A model generated the notes under the pieces. The model ran no database searches. It saw only the letters and a list, made by a program, of their open reading frames with translations, and was not told the DNA's origin. Shown here one piece after another: positions 1 through 5,203 of a stretch of DNA of 5,203 nt. The position numbers and the translations under genes are program-made. This DNA is from Tannerella sp. oral taxon 808 (GTDB lineage Bacteria > Bacteroidota > Bacteroidia > Bacteroidales > Tannerellaceae), in contig MIQB01000123.1 of assembly GCA_002890585.1 (NCBI GenBank), positions 1-5,203 of the forward strand, in the 5' to 3' direction. Within the stretch, counting starts at the first letter, position 1; every line of letters starts with the position of its first letter.

Positions 1-61
1 CACCTACGCATGCTCATTCCGACCCGTTTTTTCCAATCATTATCCCGACGGTTATACGGCA

Positions 62-78
62 TGTACGATAAGCGTACA
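62..78. promoter_or_regulatory. Putative operator, 6-5-6 inverted repeat (left copy)
   Basis: The site reads TGTACG, then ATAAG, then CGTACA: a perfect 6-bp dyad around a 5-base spacer, 17 bp in all. It lies 72 bp before the start codon of the substrate-binding protein and ends 2 bp before a TTGACG box. That size and position are typical of a site for a dimeric helix-turn-helix regulator. No regulator gene is present in the window, so the cognate protein is unknown. Confidence 0.45.
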
Positions 79-80
79 GA

Positions 81-109
81 TTGACGATTATTATCTCGAT
101 GCCTAGCCT
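81..109 (+). promoter_or_regulatory. Possible sigma-70-type promoter (left copy)
   Basis: TTGACG at 81-86 resembles a -35 box. After 17 bases, TAGCCT at 104-109 could serve as a weak -10 box, sharing only the first two and last bases with TATAAT. Transcription would begin near 116, about 34 bases before the ATG. The dyad just upstream fits a regulated promoter. The -10 match is poor, so this is tentative. Confidence 0.35.
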
Positions 110-137
110 TCTGCAATAGACCTGCTAAGCGGGGCAA

Positions 138-143
138 AGGAGG
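138..143 (+). promoter_or_regulatory. Strong ribosome binding site (left copy)
   Basis: AGGAGG sits 6 bases before the ATG at 150, near-ideal complementarity and spacing. It decides the start of the substrate-binding protein. This matters because the resulting N-terminus is unusually long for the family. Confidence 0.8.
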
Positions 144-149
144 GCACTA

Positions 150-1523
150 ATGGATAGTTCATCGGCATGTGTGCGGGTGTGCGCGGGAAGCGAAATTGAC
201 CGAGTGGCAGGTCGGTGGTGGCCTTCTACTAGTCTTGTCGTCATCGCAGCCATCGTCCCGATCGTGCAACGTAAGGTTCTGGCGTCGCCGCGCGGGCTCG
301 CGCAAGCAGCCGGGATTGCCATCCGACAAATTCTGTCCGTTGTTTGCCTAACGGTCAGTGGGACAAGCTTGTCTCAGGCAGCGAACTACGACCCGGGCGC
401 AAGTGACACCGAGATCAAGATCGGCAGTATCATGCCGTACAGCGGACCGGCGTCGGCGTATGCGACGATCGGAAAGACGGAAGCTGCCTATTTCGACAAA
501 ATCAATGATGAGGGCGGTATCAACGGTCGTAAGATAAAATTCATCTCCTACGATGATGCTTCGAGCCCACCGAAGACCGTCGAGCGAACGCGCAAACTGA
601 TCGAAGGCGATGAAGTCCTCTTCATTTTCGGCGCGTTGGGCACCGCCTCGAATTCAGCGATCCATAAATATCTGAACAACAAGAAGGTTCCGCAATTGTT
701 TGTTGCCACAGGCGCGACAAAATGGGGAGACCCGAAGAAGTTTCCATGGACCATGGGCTGGCAGCCAAATTATCAAAGTGAGGGCCGGATCTACGCACAG
801 TATATCCTTAAGAATTATCCAAACGGCAAGATCGCGGCAATCTGGCAAAACGACGATGCGGGCAAGGACCAGATGAAGGGACTGCGGGATGGTCTCGGCG
901 AAAGGGCCGGCATGATCGTGGCGGACGCAGCTTATGAAATCAGCGATCCGACGATTAATTCCCAGATTGCCGCACTGAAAGATTCCGGTGCCGACATTCT
1001 CGTCGCCTGGACATCTCCGAAGGCGGCGGCCCAAGCCATCAGAAAGGTGGCGGAAATTGGTTGGAAGCCGGTTTTTATTCTAAGCGGCGTCTCGACGTCT
1101 GTCGCGGCGGTCTTGAAGCCGGCTGGCCTTGAAAATGCGAAGGGTATTGTTTCAACGGCCTATCTGAAGGATCCGACCGATCCAGCTTGGAAGGTGGATC
1201 CAGGCATTCAAGCATGGCTTTCGTTTATGAATAAATACTACCCCACCGGTGAAAAGAACAACGTCAGCAATGTTCTCGGCTACGCTGTCGCGCAGACTTT
1301 GGTTCAAGTCCTCAATCAGTGTGGCGATGATCTTACTCGGGCGAACGTCATGAAGGAGGCCGCGAATCTAAATCAATTCTCAAGCGATGTCCTCCTACCC
1401 CGCATTCTGATCAATACAAGTCCCACTGACTTCTTTCCGATAGAACAAATGCAAATGATGAAATTCGACGGCGAAAGCTGGAAGCTATTTGGTGATACAA
1501 TCGATGGTGAAGTGGGCCATTGA
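150..1523 (+). CDS. ABC transporter substrate-binding protein, branched-chain amino acid (Peripla_BP_6) type, copy 1
   Basis: This 457-residue periplasmic binding protein belongs to the Leu/Ile/Val-binding superfamily and would capture a small solute for an ABC importer. The mature part begins near residue 78. The signature IKIGSIMPYSGP lies at 89-100, followed by EGGINGRKIKF (121-131), LGTASN (163-168), TKWGDP (190-195) and a C-terminal INTSPTDF (421-428). This pattern matches a group abundant in Bradyrhizobium, and the two-lobed domain appears complete. A likely signal-peptidase I site follows SLSQA (73-77), after the hydrophobic stretch ILSVVCLTVSG (61-71). The ATG is fixed by AGGAGG 6 bases upstream. 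It gives about 50 extra residues before the usual signal peptide, including a second hydrophobic run at 29-39. The ligand cannot be read from sequence; members of this superfamily bind amino acids, amides, aromatic acids and others. No permease or ATPase gene is nearby. The esterase follows on the same strand. Confidence 0.9.
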   Translation: MDSSSACVRVCAGSEIDRVAGRWWPSTSLVVIAAIVPIVQRKVLASPRGLAQAAGIAIRQILSVVCLTVSGTSLSQAANYDPGASDTEIKIGSIMPYSGPASAYATIGKTEAAYFDKINDEGGINGRKIKFISYDDASSPPKTVERTRKLIEGDEVLFIFGALGTASNSAIHKYLNNKKVPQLFVATGATKWGDPKKFPWTMGWQPNYQSEGRIYAQYILKNYPNGKIAAIWQNDDAGKDQMKGLRDGLGERAGMIVADAAYEISDPTINSQIAALKDSGADILVAWTSPKAAAQAIRKVAEIGWKPVFILSGVSTSVAAVLKPAGLENAKGIVSTAYLKDPTDPAWKVDPGIQAWLSFMNKYYPTGEKNNVSNVLGYAVAQTLVQVLNQCGDDLTRANVMKEAANLNQFSSDVLLPRILINTSPTDFFPIEQMQMMKFDGESWKLFGDTIDGEVGH

Positions 1524-1684
1524 AGGCTTGACCCCACGATTCGGCGATTTTCATGACGCTCACTCATCGCTTGGTGACTTTATTTTCCTAGCGGGCGTTT
1601 GAGGGCCGCAGGGCTCGATGGTCTGATCACCAGGATAACTGAACTTTGCAGCGTCGGTGGGAAGTTTAAGCTCAAAGAAGTGGA

Positions 1685-2821
1685 ATGCCAGCAATGACAT
1701 CTAGCGTAGGTGAGCCTTTGGAGGGAAAGCAGGGGGCGATCCACTTAGCTAAATTTGGCTTCTTTTTCGTCGGTGGAAGAGTGGATTCTTCCATTGAGGG
1801 AAGTCCGATGATCGGTCACATGTACGTCGAGTACATGATACCGGAAGAGAAAACGTTTCCCTATCCGCTCATTATGATTCATGGCGGCTCTCAAACGGGA
1901 ACGAACTTTACGGGCACGCCGGATGGACGGGAAGGATGGGCCCAATTCTTTGTCCGTCGCGGATATTCTGTATATGTAGTGGACCAGGTAGCGAGGGGCC
2001 GCTCCGCACATTGGTCTGGAGCTCATGGTGGCGTAGAAAACGCCAGCCTAATGAGTTCCGCGAGAATCGAGCGACGGTGGACTGCCCCCAGGAGTTATAT
2101 GCAATGGCCACAAGCCGAGCGGCATAACCAGTTTCCTGGATCTGGATTAGCGGGCGATACGATTTTTCAGCAGTTTTTCGCTACGCAATTCCCCTCGATT
2201 GCGGACCTCGATAAAATACAGGAACTCAACCGGGATGCTCTGATCGCGCTCCTTGACAAACTTGGATCGTCGGTACTCTTGACGCACTCGCAATCCGGCC
2301 CGATCGGCTGGCTTGTTGGAGACGCGCGACCAGCTTTAGTGAAAGGTATCGTGGCAGTCGAGCCAAGTGGTCCGCCGGTCCACAATACTATTAGTCAGCC
2401 GAGACCAGTCTGGTTCAAAGATGATAACCAGGTGAAATCGTATGGCTTGACCAATTTGCCGTTGACCTATGATCCCCCGGTATCTTCGAATAAGCCGCTA
2501 AAATTTGTTAGGCAAGAGAGCGCAGAAAAGACGGATCATGTGCGATGTTGGAAGCAAGACGGACTTGCTGCCAAATTGGCCAACCTCGCGGGTATCCCGA
2601 TCACCATTTTGACCGGAGAAGCCTCATACCACGCCGCCTACGATCACTGCACCGCGGCCTATCTAACCCAGGCCGGGGTAGCAAATACATATTTTCGGTT
2701 GGAGGATATCGGAATAGGTGGGAATGGCCATATGATGATGATCGAAATGAATAGTGATGCGATCGCTGCGGTTATCGCCGATTGGCTAGAGATCAACGTA
2801 TGTCAGTCGAATCTAGACTGA
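1685..2821 (+). CDS. Alpha/beta hydrolase resembling esterase 713
   Basis: This is a complete 378-residue serine hydrolase, probably a carboxylesterase. After the first strands (FFFVGGRVDSS, 26-36) comes an oxyanion-type HGG at 66-68 (MIHGGSQTGTNF, 64-75). VVDQVARGRS (98-107) marks the next strand. The nucleophile elbow is THSQSG (200-205), with Ser202 as the likely nucleophile. The acid is Glu226 in VAVEPSGPP (223-231), a Glu in place of the usual Asp. The histidine is His349 in GNGHMMMIE (346-354). Ser-Glu-His with SQSG and GH-MMM recalls the Alcaligenes esterase 713 family, where the triad is also Ser-Glu-His and the Ser-to-Glu spacing is, as I remember it, the same 24 residues. No signal peptide is evident, so it is likely cytoplasmic. 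The start is uncertain: ATG at 1685 and 1694 both have weak ribosome sites. ATG at 1808 has GAGGG upstream but would remove the conserved FFFVGG strand. The substrate is unknown. Confidence 0.85.
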   Translation: MPAMTSSVGEPLEGKQGAIHLAKFGFFFVGGRVDSSIEGSPMIGHMYVEYMIPEEKTFPYPLIMIHGGSQTGTNFTGTPDGREGWAQFFVRRGYSVYVVDQVARGRSAHWSGAHGGVENASLMSSARIERRWTAPRSYMQWPQAERHNQFPGSGLAGDTIFQQFFATQFPSIADLDKIQELNRDALIALLDKLGSSVLLTHSQSGPIGWLVGDARPALVKGIVAVEPSGPPVHNTISQPRPVWFKDDNQVKSYGLTNLPLTYDPPVSSNKPLKFVRQESAEKTDHVRCWKQDGLAAKLANLAGIPITILTGEASYHAAYDHCTAAYLTQAGVANTYFRLEDIGIGGNGHMMMIEMNSDAIAAVIADWLEINVCQSNLD

Positions 2822-2823
2822 CA
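2801..2823 (+). terminator. Hairpin spanning the esterase stop codon
   Basis: TGTCAGTC (2801-2808) and GACTGACA (2816-2823) form a perfect 8-bp stem with a 7-base loop, and the stop codon (2819-2821) lies inside the stem. The 9-mer GATCAACGT occurs on both sides, at 2791-2799 and 2825-2833. No T-run follows, so it is not a standard intrinsic terminator. It could protect the 3' end of the mRNA, or be a protein-binding or recombination site. Confidence 0.3.
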
Positions 2824-2992
2824 CGATCAACGTCGATCCACGAAACTAGAGTGCTGTCGCGCGCCTAGGTTACAGCTTTCTCGTTGACGATACGTATCGT
2901 GCTTCAATTAGCCCAATCGTAAGATAACAGCTCGTCACCTTTGTCCAGTTATTGAAAGTTTCCTGCATAGTCGGCCGTGAAGAACCCTGATT
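2822..2992. other. Gene-free gap between esterase and transposase remnant
   Basis: No coding region is supported in these 171 bp. The gap contains the distal part of the stop-codon hairpin, the 14-bp palindrome at 2887-2900, and probably the outer end of the IS remnant near its right side. It may have been the upstream region of a gene later displaced by the IS. Confidence 0.6.
2887..2900. promoter_or_regulatory. Perfect 14-bp palindrome, possible operator
   Basis: ACGATACGTATCGT is fully self-complementary with no spacer. It overlaps a TTGACG box at 2884-2889, but no convincing -10 box follows. It may be an operator whose target gene is missing, since the sequence to the right is an IS remnant on the opposite strand. 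It differs from the dyad upstream of the substrate-binding protein, so a shared regulator is not indicated. Confidence 0.35.
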
Positions 2993-3609
2993 TCAGACCG
3001 GGTTGATCAACGGCTCGGCAAGGAGAGCGCTGAGGATTTGGCGCAGCCAAATCCTGAGCCAGCGGATGAGGCGGCGGAAGTTGTAGCCGACGGCGGCAAG
3101 GACGGCGTTGGTGGCGTCGCCGCGTCGGAACCAGAGATAGTTGCGGCCCATGCGGTGCTCGGCCTTGAGATGGCCGATGACGGGCTCGACGGCGGACCTG
3201 CGGCGCAATTCGCGCTTGATCTGCGGCGTCACGCCTCGCTTCTGGCCCGAGATGAAGACCCTGAACTTGTAGTCGGGCGGCGCATTGTGGCCGCGGTAGC
3301 CCTTGTCGACGAGGATGCGGGCGATGGTGTTGCCGACGAGCGCCTCCATGTCCGGAATCACCGTTGCCAGCGTGTGCCCGTCATATGGATTGCCGGGCAG
3401 CGCCTTCACGTGGGTGACGAACTGGCCGCCCTTGCAGTGCTTGAGGGTGGTGGCAACGCTGACCTTGACGCCGAACTCGTAAGGCCGGTGAGCCTTGCCC
3501 TTGCCGATGCACTCGACTTCCGGCGCGTGCAGGGAATAGACCTTCGGCCCGCGCTGACGTTGCTGCTGCTCGCGCACGCGGCGCGCCAGCAATAGCAGCT
3601 TGGTGAACG
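2993..3609 (-). pseudogene. IS5-family DDE transposase, N-terminally truncated
   Basis: About 204 residues of the C-terminal half remain, from LLLLARRVREQ to the stop. Visible are SLHAPEVECIGKGKAHRPYEFG, the second catalytic Asp in LVDKGYRGHNAP, and the catalytic Glu in RSAVEPVIGHLK, 40 residues later, with R-x3-E-x6-K spacing. The end reads HRMGRNYLWFRRGDATNAVL. This is typical of a large rhizobial group in the IS5 family. In full-length relatives the first catalytic Asp (a VDTT-like motif) lies in the missing half, so the protein cannot be catalytic. The frame stays open into the right arm, to ATG at 3700 or TTG at 3715. This makes a chimeric ORF of up to 240 residues whose first 35 codons are not transposase; it overlaps the end of the substrate-binding gene in another frame. 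I read that extension as accidental. Confidence 0.85.
3033..3055. repeat. 10-bp stem, 3-base loop inside the transposase 3' end
   Basis: AGGATTTGGC (3033-3042), loop GCA, then GCCAAATCCT (3046-3055) form a perfect short-loop hairpin in the codons for the C-terminal RIWLRQIL stretch. No T-run flanks it on either strand, so it is not an ordinary terminator. Possible roles are an RNA structure damping read-through transcription of the IS, or an IS-end accessory site. It may also be chance within coding sequence. Confidence 0.4.
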
Positions 3610-3680
3610 CCGCTAGGAAAATAAAGTCACCAAGCGATGAGTGAGCGTCATGAAAATCGCCGAATCGTGGGGTCAAGCCT

Positions 3681-5054
3681 TCAATGGCCCACTTCACCAT
3701 CGATTGTATCACCAAATAGCTTCCAGCTTTCGCCGTCGAATTTCATCATTTGCATTTGTTCTATCGGAAAGAAGTCAGTGGGACTTGTATTGATCAGAAT
3801 GCGGGGTAGGAGGACATCGCTTGAGAATTGATTTAGATTCGCGGCCTCCTTCATGACGTTCGCCCGAGTAAGATCATCGCCACACTGATTGAGGACTTGA
3901 ACCAAAGTCTGCGCGACAGCGTAGCCGAGAACATTGCTGACGTTGTTCTTTTCACCGGTGGGGTAGTATTTATTCATAAACGAAAGCCATGCTTGAATGC
4001 CTGGATCCACCTTCCAAGCTGGATCGGTCGGATCCTTCAGATAGGCCGTTGAAACAATACCCTTCGCATTTTCAAGGCCAGCCGGCTTCAAGACCGCCGC
4101 GACAGACGTCGAGACGCCGCTTAGAATAAAAACCGGCTTCCAACCAATTTCCGCCACCTTTCTGATGGCTTGGGCCGCCGCCTTCGGAGATGTCCAGGCG
4201 ACGAGAATGTCGGCACCGGAATCTTTCAGTGCGGCAATCTGGGAATTAATCGTCGGATCGCTGATTTCATAAGCTGCGTCCGCCACGATCATGCCGGCCC
4301 TTTCGCCGAGACCATCCCGCAGTCCCTTCATCTGGTCCTTGCCCGCATCGTCGTTTTGCCAGATTGCCGCGATCTTGCCGTTTGGATAATTCTTAAGGAT
4401 ATACTGTGCGTAGATCCGGCCCTCACTTTGATAATTTGGCTGCCAGCCCATGGTCCATGGAAACTTCTTCGGGTCTCCCCATTTTGTCGCGCCTGTGGCA
4501 ACAAACAATTGCGGAACCTTCTTGTTGTTCAGATATTTATGGATCGCTGAATTCGAGGCGGTGCCCAACGCGCCGAAAATGAAGAGGACTTCATCGCCTT
4601 CGATCAGTTTGCGCGTTCGCTCGACGGTCTTCGGTGGGCTCGAAGCATCATCGTAGGAGATGAATTTTATCTTACGACCGTTGATACCGCCCTCATCATT
4701 GATTTTGTCGAAATAGGCAGCTTCCGTCTTTCCGATCGTCGCATACGCCGACGCCGGTCCGCTGTACGGCATGATACTGCCGATCTTGATCTCGGTGTCA
4801 CTTGCGCCCGGGTCGTAGTTCGCTGCCTGAGACAAGCTTGTCCCACTGACCGTTAGGCAAACAACGGACAGAATTTGTCGGATGGCAATCCCGGCTGCTT
4901 GCGCGAGCCCGCGCGGCGACGCCAGAACCTTACGTTGCACGATCGGGACGATGGCTGCGATGACGACAAGACTAGTAGAAGGCCACCACCGACCTGCCAC
5001 TCGGTCAATTTCGCTTCCCGCGCACACCCGCACACATGCCGATGAACTATCCAT
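3681..5054 (-). CDS. ABC transporter substrate-binding protein, branched-chain amino acid (Peripla_BP_6) type, copy 2
   Basis: All 457 residues are identical to copy 1, including the long N-terminal extension, the presumed cleavage after SLSQA (73-77), and the INTSPTDF motif near the end. The gene reads inward on the minus strand, convergent with copy 1 and co-directional with the transposase remnant downstream. It has its own copy of the operator, promoter and ribosome site, so if the arrangement is real, gene dosage would be doubled under the same control. Unlike copy 1, it is not followed by the esterase. That suggests copy 1 keeps the original downstream context and this one is the transplanted copy. 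The ligand is unknown, and no transporter permease or ATPase genes are in view. Confidence 0.88.
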   Translation of the reverse strand: MDSSSACVRVCAGSEIDRVAGRWWPSTSLVVIAAIVPIVQRKVLASPRGLAQAAGIAIRQILSVVCLTVSGTSLSQAANYDPGASDTEIKIGSIMPYSGPASAYATIGKTEAAYFDKINDEGGINGRKIKFISYDDASSPPKTVERTRKLIEGDEVLFIFGALGTASNSAIHKYLNNKKVPQLFVATGATKWGDPKKFPWTMGWQPNYQSEGRIYAQYILKNYPNGKIAAIWQNDDAGKDQMKGLRDGLGERAGMIVADAAYEISDPTINSQIAALKDSGADILVAWTSPKAAAQAIRKVAEIGWKPVFILSGVSTSVAAVLKPAGLENAKGIVSTAYLKDPTDPAWKVDPGIQAWLSFMNKYYPTGEKNNVSNVLGYAVAQTLVQVLNQCGDDLTRANVMKEAANLNQFSSDVLLPRILINTSPTDFFPIEQMQMMKFDGESWKLFGDTIDGEVGH

Positions 5055-5060
5055 TAGTGC

Positions 5061-5066
5061 CCTCCT
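5061..5066 (-). promoter_or_regulatory. Strong ribosome binding site (right copy)
   Basis: This is the mirror of the left-arm site: AGGAGG on the minus strand, 6 bases before the ATG whose first base is 5054. It supports the long start of copy 2. Confidence 0.8.
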
Positions 5067-5094
5067 TTGCCCCGCTTAGCAGGTCTATTGCAGA

Positions 5095-5123
5095 AGGCTA
5101 GGCATCGAGATAATAATCGTCAA
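5095..5123 (-). promoter_or_regulatory. Possible sigma-70-type promoter (right copy)
   Basis: On the minus strand, TTGACG (5123-5118) is followed after 17 bases by TAGCCT (5100-5095). It is identical to the left copy and has the same weakness in the -10 box. Confidence 0.35.
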
Positions 5124-5125
5124 TC

Positions 5126-5142
5126 TGTACGCTTATCGTACA
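5126..5142. promoter_or_regulatory. Putative operator, 6-5-6 inverted repeat (right copy)
   Basis: This is the mirror of the left-arm dyad: TGTACG and CGTACA around 5 bases, just upstream of the copy 2 promoter candidate. Two identical sites would respond to the same unknown regulator. Confidence 0.45.
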
Positions 5143-5203
5143 TGCCGTATAACCGTCGGGATAATGATTGGAAAAAACGGGTCGGAATGAGCATGCGTAG
5201 GTG

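Larger units (their letters stand above)
1..1594 (+). repeat. Left arm of 1,594-bp perfect inverted repeat
   Basis: The arm is the exact reverse complement of 3610-5203: position x pairs with position 5204-x. The opening bases cacctacgcatgctcattcc are matched by the closing ggaatgagcatgcgtaggtg, and the substrate-binding protein in each arm is identical in all 457 residues. Identity stops on the inner side after base 1594, where the left arm continues gcgttt and the right arm, read in reverse complement, continues cgttca. The arm holds a control region, one complete substrate-binding protein gene and 71 bp of downstream sequence. The outer end shows no transposon terminus that I recognise. 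The true repeat may extend beyond the window. Confidence 0.97.
1595..3609. other. Unique central segment between the inverted arms
   Basis: These 2,015 bp are the only non-duplicated sequence in the window. They contain the 90 bp before the esterase, the esterase itself, a gene-poor gap with a 14-bp palindrome, and the truncated IS5-family transposase. If the arms recombined, this segment would flip in place. Its orientation relative to the flanks is therefore not fixed by the sequence. Confidence 0.9.
2971..3609 (-). mobile_element. Remnant of an IS5-family insertion sequence
   Basis: Only the transposase 3' half and one end of the element survive; the other end and the 5' half are gone. 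The inner boundary is exact: it is the first base inside the right inverted-repeat arm. The outer boundary near 2971 is a guess from the short non-coding tail (gtgaagaaccctgatttcag region) after the transposase stop. With the partner end missing, no terminal inverted repeat or target duplication can be defined. The GC content is visibly higher than in the esterase and substrate-binding genes, in keeping with a foreign origin. Confidence 0.6.
3610..5203 (-). repeat. Right arm of 1,594-bp perfect inverted repeat
   Basis: This is the reverse complement of 1-1594 and carries the second substrate-binding protein gene with its control region. Its inner edge at 3610 interrupts the IS5-family transposase. 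Its outer edge coincides with the window end. The absence of sequence divergence means a very recent duplication, active gene conversion, or an assembly or amplification artefact. Confidence 0.97.

Noticed and set aside
654..1034. 126-residue minus-strand open frame, with its mirror at 4170-4550
   Set aside because: It lies opposite the well-supported substrate-binding gene in both arms and resembles no known family.
1512..1537. Possible terminator after the left binding-protein gene (GTGGG pairing with CCCAC)
   Set aside because: The stem is short and bulged, overlaps the stop codon, and has no T-run after it.
2983..3004. AACCC/GGGTT hairpin at the transposase stop
   Set aside because: The stem is only 5 bp with a 12-base loop, within chance expectation, and no T-run follows.
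3038..3595. 185-residue open frame on the plus strand opposite the transposase
   Set aside because: It is the antisense shadow of a GC-rich transposase frame. It is rich in Ala, Val, Asp and Glu, with no recognisable domain, and it ends near the IS junction.
1..5203. A composite transposon bounded by the outer ends of the arms
   Set aside because: The outer termini show no recognisable transposon end and no transposase is encoded in the arms. The repeat may simply continue past the window, so the ends cannot be called.
1..5203. CRISPR array, tRNA, rRNA, riboswitch, toxin-antitoxin or defence system
   Set aside because: I saw no spaced short repeats, no cloverleaf-like sequence and no protein of those classes on either strand. 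The genes present are a transport receptor, an esterase and a broken transposase.

Overview
This 5,203-base window is an inverted duplication. Bases 1-1594 reappear, reverse-complemented and with no mismatch that I found, as bases 3610-5203, so the two arms (1,594 bp each) flank a unique centre of 2,015 bp (1595-3609). The arms run exactly to both window edges. Either the repeat continues outside, or this is a whole contig with self-complementary ends. The protein families point to an alphaproteobacterium, most likely Bradyrhizobium or a close relative. The reasons are a substrate-binding protein of a type common there, a rhizobial-type IS5-family transposase remnant, and moderately GC-rich codon use. 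This is inference from remembered families, not from a search.

Layout. Each arm carries, from its outer end inward, a putative operator, a possible promoter, a strong ribosome binding site, and a complete 457-residue ABC-transporter substrate-binding protein of the branched-chain amino acid (Peripla_BP_6) type. The two copies are identical at the protein level and point toward each other. In the left arm the gene is followed, after 161 bp that include the repeat junction, by a co-directional 378-residue alpha/beta hydrolase resembling esterase 713. Its Ser-Glu-His triad can be read in the sequence. Then come about 170 bp without a gene, which hold a perfect 14-bp palindrome. Next, on the minus strand, is the C-terminal half of an IS5-family DDE transposase. 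It is cut off at its N-terminal side exactly where the right arm begins.

How the parts may work together. The plausible unit is substrate-binding protein plus esterase: capture of a small solute in the periplasm, and hydrolysis of an ester. No permease or ATPase genes of the transporter are present, so this is only an association by position. The transposase remnant at the breakpoint suggests that IS activity or recombination produced the inverted copy. A chimeric assembly or amplification artefact would look the same. I found no CRISPR array, RNA gene, phage gene, toxin-antitoxin pair or recognisable defence system. The real interest here is structural (the giant palindrome and its breakpoint), plus a few small symmetric DNA elements.
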